Assembly (NCBI GenBank): GCA_965249645.1
Contig: CBDFML010000012.1
Coordinates: 1,116,001 to 1,180,000 of the forward strand
DNA from: CAVOEB01 sp965249645
Lineage (GTDB): Bacteria > Pseudomonadota > Alphaproteobacteria > UBA828 > JAPUJA01
DNA: 64,000 nucleotides
Direction of reading: 5' to 3'
The translations under genes and the position numbers were made by a program. Positions 1 to 7,225 of this stretch are shown one piece after another. How positions within the stretch are numbered: the stretch's first letter is position 1; every line of letters begins with the position of its first letter. The notes under the pieces are model-generated. The model made no database searches. It was given only the letters and a program-made list of their open reading frames with translations, and was not told the origin of the DNA.

Positions 1-231
1 GCGCTCGTAATGTCCCAGGTCTAGGTCGGTTTCGGCGCCGTCATCGGTGACATAGACCTCGCCGTGCTGATAAGGGCTCATCGTGCCCGGATCGACATTG
101 AGGTAGGGATCGAGCTTGCGCAGCCGGACCTTGTAGCCGCGCGCCTGAAGTAAAGCACCAAGCGCCGCCGACGAAAGACCCTTCCCGAGTGAGGAAACCA
201 CGCCGCCGGTGATGAAGATGTACCGCGTCAT
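1..231 (-). CDS. pyrG: CTP synthase, N-terminal part (cut by window edge)
   Basis: Only the first 77 codons lie in the window; the gene runs off the left edge. CTP synthase converts UTP to CTP using ATP and glutamine-derived ammonia. The visible part is the start of the synthetase domain. It opens MTRYIFITGGVVSSLGKG, which contains the P-loop-like GGVVSSLGKG segment, and continues with the conserved LDPYLNVDPGTMSPYQHGEV block, a family hallmark. The ATG is at 229-231. It follows secG on the same strand after a 91-base gap holding a perfect hairpin. The tpiA-secG-pyrG order is common in alphaproteobacteria. Confidence 0.95.
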   Translation of the reverse strand, partial: MTRYIFITGGVVSSLGKGLSSAALGALLQARGYKVRLRKLDPYLNVDPGTMSPYQHGEVYVTDDGAETDLDLGHYER

Positions 232-267
232 GTCGGCCTAATGTAGCAGAGCGTTCCGCCACGCCAA

Positions 268-309
268 GCGGGAAGAAATTCCGCGGGAAGAAATCAGTGA
301 TTTCTTCCC
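268..309. repeat. Twin direct repeat plus perfect inverted repeat between secG and pyrG
   Basis: GCGGGAAGAAAT occurs twice (268-279 and 283-294). The second copy forms a perfect 10-base inverted repeat, GGGAAGAAAT (285-294) with ATTTCTTCCC (300-309), around a 5-base loop. The first copy could pair with the same downstream arm, so two mutually exclusive hairpins are possible. There is no T-tract, so it is not a classical terminator. It could modulate read-through or processing between secG and pyrG (inference). Confidence 0.6.
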
Positions 310-322
310 TCCGCCATGCGCT

Positions 323-964
323 CTAGTCCGCGCTCGGCAGCAAGGGAGTGGCGGGCTGATCCCCGGAATCCGAGGGATTGGGCAGCTCGGGTGCCACCCC
401 GGCCGGTGTTTCGCCCGAAGCCTCGGGCACCGGTGGCAAATCGACATCGGGCAGGCTCGGCACGGAATCGGCACCGGGACTGGCGGGCAGTGTGGTCGAC
501 TCCGAGGCGCCGGGATCCCAGCTATCCGTCGAGTCGTCGGGAATCACGAGGTACTCGTCACCGGCGTCCGGGACGGCGGGTGCGGAGGGTATGTCGTCCA
601 TCGGTGTCTGGACCGGCTCCCGATCGGGAATGACAAGCAGTTCGCCCGCCGATTCCGGCAACACCGGCCCGCTGGGCCCGGCCTCGTCCGTCGCGGAAGG
701 TGGCGCGGCCGCGTCTCCAACCACCGACGCGGACTTGCGCTCGCCGCCGGTGAGCACCGCGAGGATCAGGCACACGGCGATGAACAGGAAGGCAAGAACG
801 GCGGTCGCCCGGGACAACAGATTGGCCGAACCGCGCGCCGATATCAGACCGCCACCTTGACCACCGCCAATGCCCAGCGCGCCGCCTTCGCTGCGCTGGA
901 TCAGCACCGTGCCGATCATGGCGACCGCGATGACCAGGAGAATCACCAGAAGAATCGTGATCAC
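323..964 (-). CDS. secG: Preprotein translocase subunit SecG with long C-terminal tail
   Basis: SecG is the small, non-essential inner-membrane subunit of the SecYEG protein-export channel. The protein has 213 residues. Residues 1 to about 22 form a first membrane helix, followed by the SecG signature around IQRSEGGALGIGGGQGGG. A second helix near residues 55-72 follows (ATAVLAFLFIAVCLILAVL). The remaining roughly 130 residues are a low-complexity tail rich in Pro, Ala, Ser, Asp and Glu. Usual SecG proteins have about 75-120 residues, so the tail is an extension, as in many alphaproteobacterial SecGs. It starts 24 bases after the tpiA stop and is probably co-transcribed with tpiA. Confidence 0.93.
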   Translation of the reverse strand: MITILLVILLVIAVAMIGTVLIQRSEGGALGIGGGQGGGLISARGSANLLSRATAVLAFLFIAVCLILAVLTGGERKSASVVGDAAAPPSATDEAGPSGPVLPESAGELLVIPDREPVQTPMDDIPSAPAVPDAGDEYLVIPDDSTDSWDPGASESTTLPASPGADSVPSLPDVDLPPVPEASGETPAGVAPELPNPSDSGDQPATPLLPSAD

Positions 965-988
965 GTCGTCCGCGCCTTTCGCTATCCG

Positions 989-1756
989 TTACGTCGCCGC
1001 GGCGGCGGCCAAGCAAATCGCCCAAAATTCGTCCGCCGCCAAACTGGCGCCGCCGACAAGGGCACCGTCAACATGTGCCACCGCCATCAACTCGTCCGCG
1101 TTCGACGGCTTGAGTGAACCACCGTAGAGTAACCGGATGCCCACTCCCGTCTCGCCGAACCGGGCCGCGATACGCTCGCGCATGAAGCCCTGCATTTCGG
1201 CCACCTCGTCCGCCGCCGGGGTTCGTCCGGTGCCGATCGCCCAGACCGGCTCGTAAGCGACTACCGTGTTCGCGGCCGTCGCACTCTCGGGCAACGAACC
1301 GTCGAGTTGGCCGCCCACAACCGCGAGGGCCCGACCGGCATCCCGTTCGTCCGCCGTCTCGCCGACGCAGACGATCGCCGTCAACCCCGCGACCTGGGCG
1401 GCTTCGGCCTTGACGCGCACCAGTTCATCACCTTCGCCGTGGTCGGCCCGGCGCTCCGAATGGCCGACGATCACATAGCGGCAGCCCGCATCGGCCAGCA
1501 TCGTCGCGGCGATGTCGCCCGTATGGGCGCCCGGCTCACGCGCCGAGCAATCCTGGGCACCTAGCGCAATCCCGCTACCGTCAAGAGCGCTGCGAACCTC
1601 CGCAAGCAGCGTCGCGGGCGGACAGACCAACAGGTCCGCGACCAATTCCGGCTGGGCCGAGGCCCGCGCTGCCAGGTCGCGCGCCCGATCCAGCCCGTCG
1701 CGGCGCAGGCCGTTCATCTTCCAATTTCCCGCGATGAGGGGACGTGTCCCAGGCAC
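989..1756 (-). CDS. tpiA: Triose-phosphate isomerase
   Basis: This cytosolic glycolytic enzyme interconverts dihydroxyacetone phosphate and glyceraldehyde 3-phosphate. The 255-residue protein has the full TIM signature set: N-terminal AGNWKMNG with the substrate-binding Asn and Lys, the electrophilic His in VGHSERR, the catalytic Glu in AYEPVWAIGTG, and the phosphate-binding LLYGGSLKPSN near the C-terminus. The start is GTG at 1754-1756, giving the normal spacing to the NWKMN motif; no upstream ATG is plausible. It heads the tpiA-secG-pyrG run and is divergent from the PpiD gene across a 182-base promoter region. Confidence 0.96.
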   Translation of the reverse strand: MPGTRPLIAGNWKMNGLRRDGLDRARDLAARASAQPELVADLLVCPPATLLAEVRSALDGSGIALGAQDCSAREPGAHTGDIAATMLADAGCRYVIVGHSERRADHGEGDELVRVKAEAAQVAGLTAIVCVGETADERDAGRALAVVGGQLDGSLPESATAANTVVAYEPVWAIGTGRTPAADEVAEMQGFMRERIAARFGETGVGIRLLYGGSLKPSNADELMAVAHVDGALVGGASLAADEFWAICLAAAAAT

Positions 1757-1850
1757 CTCGACCAGCCGGCAGCCGTCAAAAAAAGTCGCTGCTGTTTAGC
1801 ACAGCCCCCGCGCCATGACCAGCGCCGCTCCGGGGCCCGCAAATTCGACG

Positions 1851-1879
1851 TTGCGGGGCTCAGAGCGCGCTTCTATTAT
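1851..1879 (+). promoter_or_regulatory. Sigma-70-type promoter for ppiD-trpE
   Basis: The -35 element is TTGCGG (1851-1856), followed by exactly 17 bases and a -10 element TATTAT (1874-1879, five of six consensus bases). It lies about 60 bases upstream of the PpiD start in the divergent region with tpiA. No equally clear promoter was found on the opposite strand for tpiA. Confidence 0.55.
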
Positions 1880-1938
1880 CCGCCACATCGGGCGCTGCAC
1901 CCAATTCAATCAAGAGTTTAGCCGGAGTCGACGCCACC

Positions 1939-3816
1939 ATGCTCGGGAGCATCCGCAAACAGACCCACTCCTGGGTGGTCCGGGGCATGCTGATCCTGCT
2001 CGCCGCGAGCTTCGGCCTGTGGGGCGTGGGCGACATTTTCCGCGGCGGGCGCGAGCCGAGCGTCGCCCAGGTGGGCGACATCGAGGTCTCGGCCAGCCGC
2101 TTTAGCAGCGAATTCCGCCAGGAGGTCGACCGCCTGCAACGCCAGAGCGGACAGAGCTTTACCACCGATCAGGCGGTCGGGGCCGGGCTTCACTTCGAGG
2201 TTCTGGGCCGGCTCGTGCGCGATGCGCTGATCGAACAGGAGGCCGCGCGCCTTGGCCTCGTCGTCCCGGACGGCGCGATCCAGCAGGATCTGTTGGCAAC
2301 GCCCGCGTTTAGCAACGAGCAGGGCCGCTTCGATCCGGAAATCTATCGCCGGGTGCTCAGCCGTAACAACTTAACGCCCGAGCTGTACGAGGCGCTGCTG
2401 CGTAAGGAACGAGCGATCCTGGCGCTCCAAAACACGGTGATCGTCGCGCCGCCCCCGCCCGATGCCTGGGTCGAGTTGGTCTACCGGCATCGCATGGAGC
2501 AGCGCAGCGCACGCTATTTCGTGATATCGAGCGAGGCGCAGGCCCTGGCCCGCGAGCCCGACGAGGCGGAGTTGAGCGCGTTCCACCAGGAAAACGCCAT
2601 GTTCTATACCGCACCGGAATACCGCGAGGTGACCTACGTCAAGCTCGACCCCGCCGGCCTCGAAGACGAAATCGAGATCTCGCTCGATGACCTGTTCTAC
2701 GAGTACGAGGCGCGGCTCAACGACTACGCTGAGCCCGAGCGTCGCCGGGTCGAACAGATCCTCGCCCGCGACAAGGCCGCCGCCGACGCGGTGCTGGCGG
2801 CGTTGCAATCGGGTGCGGGCTTCACCGATACGGCCGAACAGACCAGCGAGCTAGGAACCAGTCACCTGGAACTAGGCTCGGTTTCGCGCGCCGAGCTGTT
2901 CCCGGAAATCGCGCCGACGATTTTTTCCTTGAGCGAGGGCGGCGTCAGCCGGCCGCTCGAGACGGGGCTGGGTTGGCATTTCTTCTGGGTCCGCGACGTC
3001 GTGCCGGCCAGCACGCGGAGCTTCGACGAGGTCCAGGACACGCTGCGCACGGAACTCGCCCGCGAGATGGCGCGCGACGGGCTCTACCAGTTTACCAACC
3101 GGATCGAGGACAGCCTGGCCGGGGGCGCGAGCCTGGAGGAAGCGGCGGACGGGCTTGGGCTCGACACCCTCCACATTCCGGAGATCAACGGCGGCGGCAC
3201 GGACAGCAACGGCGAAGCGCTCGAGGGCCTGCCGACGATCGCGAATTTTGTCGATGTCGTGTTCAGCACGGAGCCCGGCTATGAATCGAGCCCGATCGAA
3301 GACGCCGACGGCAACTACCTGATCCTGCGCGTCGACAGCGTCACACCCGCTGCGCTGCGCCCGCTGGACGAGGTTCGCGACCTCGTGATCAGGGGCTGGA
3401 AGTCGGTTGAGCGTTCGAAGAGCGCCGAACAGATTGCCTCCGACGTTGCCGGACAGATCAGCTCCGGTGCCGCAATCGAGGCACTCGCCGAAACATTGGG
3501 GGCCACGGTCGAGACCAGTGAGCCGTTCGCGCGCGATGCTCGCGATCCGGTGCTGGGCGGGGTGCTGGGCCCGCTTTTCGCACTGGTACCCGAGAGCGGC
3601 GCGGCAGTGCACGGCCGCACGGCGGGCGGTTTCGTCATCGCCGTGCTCGACGCCATCCACGAGGCGAACCCGGCGGGCGATCCCGCGGGCCTGCGCGCGA
3701 TGGACAACGAACTGACTTCGGGATTGGCCGACGAGCTGTTGATCGAGTACCAGTCGGCGCTCGAAGGGCGCTACCCGATCAGCATCGAGATCGACACCAT
3801 CAATTCGCTGTTCTAG
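1939..3816 (+). CDS. ppiD: PpiD-type periplasmic folding chaperone / peptidyl-prolyl isomerase
   Basis: A membrane-anchored periplasmic foldase of 625 residues. After a short cytoplasmic start (MLGSIRKQTHSWVVRG) there is one membrane helix at about residues 16-32. A SurA-N-like helical region follows (about 35-170), with the characteristic QVGDIEVSASRF entry. A parvulin (PpiC) domain at about 255-350 contains ILARDKAAADAVLAAL and GLGWHFFWVRDV. A long helical C-terminal region completes it. Overall architecture matches PpiD, which helps outer-membrane and secreted proteins leave the Sec channel. It is 3 bases upstream of trpE, so the two are almost certainly co-transcribed, a common alphaproteobacterial arrangement. 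Confidence 0.9.
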   Translation: MLGSIRKQTHSWVVRGMLILLAASFGLWGVGDIFRGGREPSVAQVGDIEVSASRFSSEFRQEVDRLQRQSGQSFTTDQAVGAGLHFEVLGRLVRDALIEQEAARLGLVVPDGAIQQDLLATPAFSNEQGRFDPEIYRRVLSRNNLTPELYEALLRKERAILALQNTVIVAPPPPDAWVELVYRHRMEQRSARYFVISSEAQALAREPDEAELSAFHQENAMFYTAPEYREVTYVKLDPAGLEDEIEISLDDLFYEYEARLNDYAEPERRRVEQILARDKAAADAVLAALQSGAGFTDTAEQTSELGTSHLELGSVSRAELFPEIAPTIFSLSEGGVSRPLETGLGWHFFWVRDVVPASTRSFDEVQDTLRTELAREMARDGLYQFTNRIEDSLAGGASLEEAADGLGLDTLHIPEINGGGTDSNGEALEGLPTIANFVDVVFSTEPGYESSPIEDADGNYLILRVDSVTPAALRPLDEVRDLVIRGWKSVERSKSAEQIASDVAGQISSGAAIEALAETLGATVETSEPFARDARDPVLGGVLGPLFALVPESGAAVHGRTAGGFVIAVLDAIHEANPAGDPAGLRAMDNELTSGLADELLIEYQSALEGRYPISIEIDTINSLF

Positions 3817-3819
3817 ACG

Positions 3820-5340
3820 ATGATCGTCTCGCCGGACTTCGAGGGCTTCCGGACGACCGTCGAGGCGGGACGCCCGCAACTCGTCTGGACGACACTGGTC
3901 GCCGACCTGGAAACCCCGGTTTCTGCAATGCTCAAACTGGCGGCCGGCCAGCCGAACAGCTTTTTGCTGGAATCCGTCGAGGGCGGCGCGACGCGCGGGC
4001 GCTACTCGATCATCGGCTTTGCGCCGGACCTGATCTGGCGCTGCCGGGGTGGGGCCGCCGAGATCAACCGCAGCGCACTGGACGACGCCGACGCATTCGA
4101 GCCCTGCCCCGAGGGCGCGCTCGAATCACTCCGCCGCCTGGTGCGCGAGACGCGGATCGAGCTGCCCGAGGAGCTGCCGCCGATGGCCGCCGGGCTGGTC
4201 GGCTATATCGGCTACGACATGGTCCGGCTCATGGAGCGGTTGCCCGACGCCAACCCGGTTGTGCTTGACCTGCCCGACGGGCTGTTCCTGCGCCCGACCC
4301 TGATGGCGGTGTTCGACAACGTAAAGGACAGCATCACCCTGGTGACCGCGGCGTGGTCTGCCGACGACGGAGCCGAAGCCGCGTTCGAAGCCGCGCGCGA
4401 CAGGCTGGCGGCGGCAGTGACCCGGCTCGAAGCCGGTCTGCCTTTGAGCAGCCGGACGCCGACGGCGGCTGCCGGCAAGCTGCCCGAGCCGGTCTCGAAC
4501 ATGACGCCCGAGGCCTATTACGCCATGGTCGAACGGGCCAAGGAGTACATCGCGGCGGGCGATATCTTTCAAGCCGTGCTCTCTCAGCGCTTTGCGGTTC
4601 CCTTCACGCCGCCGCCCTTCTCGCTCTATCGCGCGCTGCGCCGGCTCAACCCCTCGCCGTTCCTGTTCTTTCTCGACTTCGGCGACTTCGCCGTGGTCGG
4701 ATCGAGCCCGGAAATTCTAGTTCGATTACGAGATTCCGAGGTCACCATCCGGCCTATCGCGGGCACCCGGCGGCGCGGCGCAACCCGCGCCGAGGACCGC
4801 GAGCTGGCCGAAGACCTGCTGTCCGATCCGAAAGAGCTGGCGGAGCATCTGATGCTGCTCGACTTGGGGCGCAACGACGTCGGCCGTGTCGCGAAAATCG
4901 GCACGATCGAGGTGACCGAGAAGATGGCCATCGAATATTATTCGCACGTCATGCATATCGTCTCGAACGTGCAAGGCGAGATTGACCCTGCGTACGACGC
5001 CATCGACGCGTTGATCGCGGGCTTCCCGGCGGGCACCGTGTCGGGTGCGCCCAAGGTGCGGGCGATGGAGATCATCGACGAGCTGGAACCTGAACGGCGC
5101 GGAATTTATGCCGGCTCAATCGGCTATTTCTCGGTCGGCGGCGCGATGGACACCTGCATCGCGCTGCGCACAGCGGTGGTCAAGGACGGTGTAATGTACG
5201 TACAGGCGGGCGGCGGCGTGGTCGCTGACAGCAGCCCCGACGCCGAATTTCAGGAAAGCCGCAACAAGGCCCAGGCGCTGATCCGCGCGGCGCAGGAGGC
5301 CACCCGCTTTGCCCTCGATGACGGCAATCAGCGGAACTGA
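3820..5340 (+). CDS. trpE: Anthranilate synthase component I
   Basis: TrpE is the chorismate-using large subunit of anthranilate synthase, the first committed step of tryptophan synthesis; it works with TrpG, which supplies ammonia. The 506-residue protein has the N-terminal regulatory domain with the tryptophan-feedback LLESVEGG element (about residues 48-56). The C-terminal chorismate-binding domain carries PIAGTRRRGATRAEDRELA, LMLLDLGRNDVGRV and GGGVVADSSPDAEFQES. The start follows the PpiD stop after 3 bases. Its partner trpG lies about 4.3 kb away, separated by an opposite-strand copper module, whereas trpE and trpG are usually neighbours in related genomes. Confidence 0.97.
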   Translation: MIVSPDFEGFRTTVEAGRPQLVWTTLVADLETPVSAMLKLAAGQPNSFLLESVEGGATRGRYSIIGFAPDLIWRCRGGAAEINRSALDDADAFEPCPEGALESLRRLVRETRIELPEELPPMAAGLVGYIGYDMVRLMERLPDANPVVLDLPDGLFLRPTLMAVFDNVKDSITLVTAAWSADDGAEAAFEAARDRLAAAVTRLEAGLPLSSRTPTAAAGKLPEPVSNMTPEAYYAMVERAKEYIAAGDIFQAVLSQRFAVPFTPPPFSLYRALRRLNPSPFLFFLDFGDFAVVGSSPEILVRLRDSEVTIRPIAGTRRRGATRAEDRELAEDLLSDPKELAEHLMLLDLGRNDVGRVAKIGTIEVTEKMAIEYYSHVMHIVSNVQGEIDPAYDAIDALIAGFPAGTVSGAPKVRAMEIIDELEPERRGIYAGSIGYFSVGGAMDTCIALRTAVVKDGVMYVQAGGGVVADSSPDAEFQESRNKAQALIRAAQEATRFALDDGNQRN

Positions 5341-5373
5341 GCGGATTGGGACAGCACCAAGGGAGAATCCAAC

Positions 5374-5634
5374 ATGGCGAGCAAAGAGGTCGAAGCTCTC
5401 ACCAACGAAGTCGCCGAGTTGCGGCGGATCGTGGGCAACCAGGCGGCGCGCCTCCTCGCGCTGGAATCCTATTCGGTCTGCCTGGGCCGCGCAGTCAAGC
5501 GGCGTTATCCGATCAACGACGCGATGGCGATCTCGCTGATCTACAAGGCAACGCAGGGCGATGCGGCCTCGGAAGCCCTCGCGGAGAAGGCCGTGCCCAT
5601 CTGTCAAAAGCTGATCGCCGCGTCGCTGCGCTAG
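5374..5634 (+). CDS. Hypothetical small helical protein, 86 residues
   Basis: I do not recognise a family. The protein starts MASKEVEALTNEVAELRRIV, a heptad-like, probably coiled-coil segment, and continues as a largely helical, soluble protein with two cysteines (SYSVCLGRAV and VPICQKLI). There is no signal peptide or membrane helix. A good ribosome-binding site (GGGAGAA) sits about 7 bases before the ATG. It begins 33 bases after the trpE stop on the same strand, so it may be the last gene of the ppiD-trpE transcript. Coding is supported by GC-rich third positions and the ribosome-binding site; function is unknown. Confidence 0.7.
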   Translation: MASKEVEALTNEVAELRRIVGNQAARLLALESYSVCLGRAVKRRYPINDAMAISLIYKATQGDAASEALAEKAVPICQKLIAASLR

Positions 5635-5733
5635 AAGATCAGCCGTTCGGTCGACTTGGGAGGCTTGATTGCACTCAAGCGCCGTGCAGGCCGGCCCCAA
5701 TTAGGCCCGCAGCGTGCTGAGGCATGGTGATTG

Positions 5734-5754
5734 GCGCCGTCCCGCGGACGGCGC
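5734..5754. terminator. Hairpin between convergent genes
   Basis: GCGCCGTCC (5734-5742), a 3-base loop, then GGACGGCGC (5746-5754) form a perfect 9-base stem in the 133-base gap between the 86-residue protein (plus) and the deacetylase (minus). Neither side has a T-tract, so a role in ending both transcripts is inferred from position and stability only. Confidence 0.45.
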
Positions 5755-5767
5755 AACCGAGTGAGGC

Positions 5768-6778
5768 TCAAGAGCCGAGCCCAGCGTCCTGGAGACGCCG
5801 CGCCGCCGCCGAGAGAGGCACCAGGACCAGCCCCCGGGATTCGAGTCCGGCAATCCACGGCTCAATCGCCGCGAAACTTTCGTCGTAGGGATGGACGATG
5901 CCTATGGCGAGCCCGTTTTCGCGGGCGACGGCCTCGAGTTTGCCCAACGCCGCCGCAATACCCTCAGGCGTGCGCACGGAATCGACAAACACGTTGCGCC
6001 GGAGTTCGAGCATCCCCAGATCGTGCGCCACGTCGGGACCCACGGTCGCGGCTGTGGTCACAGAATCGAGATAGAGCAGCCCGCGGGAATGGAGCTCGAG
6101 CAGAACCACGGTCATGGCCTCCCAGTCGGTCGTCATGCGGCTGCCCATATGATTGTTCACGCCCACGAACTCATCGAATCGGTTGAGGTTCCAGTACAAC
6201 CGCCGGATCAGCTCCTCCCGCCCGAGGCCGGCCAGCAAGGCGTTCGGCCCCGGATCCGCAACCTCACCGACGGGCTCCATGGGGAGATGGACCAGGATTT
6301 CATGGCGCGCACGCCGAGCGAGCCAAGCGCTGCGCTCGACCTTCGGCGTATAGGGCAAGAAGGCGAGAGTCACGCGCGGGTCGAGCGCCACCGCACGGTC
6401 CACCCGCGCGGGATCGATCCCGAGGTCGTCCATGACCAGCACGACCATCGGCCGGCCATCGACGTCGGGGCTGGCGGCGGCGAATCGTTGCCAGGCGGGT
6501 GCCGTGTCCTGACGCGACATTTCGACCCCGCCAGCCTCGGCGGACGGAAGGGGATCGACCGTGGCCGGAGCTTGATCGTCGAGCGCCGCCACCTGCTCGG
6601 AGGCCAGAGAATCCGGGGAAGTCAGAGCGAACAGTCCCGCCAGGACGAAACCGCCAAGAACCAGCCAGGGGACGAAACGCAACGGCACGGAGAGACAACC
6701 TATCGGACGGACATGAGCGCGAACGGTGCGCGTTGCGCTAATTCGACAGGACAACGGCTGCTTTGTCCACTCCGCCAT
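5768..6778 (-). CDS. Divergent polysaccharide deacetylase (YibQ/DUF610-type)
   Basis: 336 residues. A basic N-terminus is followed by one membrane helix at about residues 34-52 (VPWLVLGGFVLAGLFAL), predicting export or anchoring in the periplasm. The C-terminal domain (about residue 105 onward) is the divergent polysaccharide deacetylase fold. Visible motifs are VLVMDDLGID, HLPMEP, NNHMGSRMT, LYLDSVTT and GIVHPYDES, which give the metal-binding Asp and His set. The natural substrate of this group is not established. The chosen ATG at 6776-6778 leaves a long n-region; a GTG at about codon 31 (VPLRFVPW) is an alternative. It lies just after cueR on the same strand and could be transcribed with the copper genes. 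Confidence 0.82.
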   Translation of the reverse strand: MAEWTKQPLSCRISATRTVRAHVRPIGCLSVPLRFVPWLVLGGFVLAGLFALTSPDSLASEQVAALDDQAPATVDPLPSAEAGGVEMSRQDTAPAWQRFAAASPDVDGRPMVVLVMDDLGIDPARVDRAVALDPRVTLAFLPYTPKVERSAWLARRARHEILVHLPMEPVGEVADPGPNALLAGLGREELIRRLYWNLNRFDEFVGVNNHMGSRMTTDWEAMTVVLLELHSRGLLYLDSVTTAATVGPDVAHDLGMLELRRNVFVDSVRTPEGIAAALGKLEAVARENGLAIGIVHPYDESFAAIEPWIAGLESRGLVLVPLSAAARRLQDAGLGS

Positions 6779-6784
6779 TCCCGG

Positions 6785-7186
6785 TCAGCGCCGCGCGTGA
6801 CTTTCGGCCAGATCATCGAGGATCGGGCAATCGGGCCGCTCGTCACCGTGGCACTTGTCGATCAGCTCGCCCAAGGTGCGGCGCATGGCGCGCAACTCGG
6901 CGATCTTGGCATCGACCTGAGCGACATGCTCGCGCGCCATCGCCTTGACTTCGGCGCTGGCGCGCTGCTTGTCGTCGTAAAGCGCGAGAAGGTTCGCACA
7001 CTCGCGCACGGAAAAGCCGAGGCTGCGCGCTCGCTGAACGAAGCACAACCGCTGTAGCGCCGGCTCGTCATAGTCGCGATAACCCGACGCCGTACGATCG
7101 GGCTGAGGGAGCAGGCCGACGCTCTCGTAATAACGAATGGTCTTGGTTGGCACCCCCGAACGCTCCGCGATCTGTCCTATACGCAT
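6785..7186 (-). CDS. cueR: CueR-type MerR-family copper-responsive regulator
   Basis: 133-residue MerR-family activator. It opens with the helix-turn-helix MRIGQIAERSGVPTKTIRYY, then the wing, a long dimerisation helix and a metal-binding loop with Cys112 and Cys120 (CHGDERPDC). The C-x7-C spacing and positions equal those of E. coli CueR, pointing to Cu(I)/Ag(I) sensing rather than mercury or zinc. It lies 39 bases downstream of copA in the same orientation, so it is probably expressed from the copA promoter, where a matching operator is present. This gives a simple autoregulated copper-export circuit. Confidence 0.93.
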   Translation of the reverse strand: MRIGQIAERSGVPTKTIRYYESVGLLPQPDRTASGYRDYDEPALQRLCFVQRARSLGFSVRECANLLALYDDKQRASAEVKAMAREHVAQVDAKIAELRAMRRTLGELIDKCHGDERPDCPILDDLAESHARR

Positions 7187-7225
7187 GTCGCCCTCTCTTT
7201 CTCGCGCGGCCCGGGCCCCGCCGCC

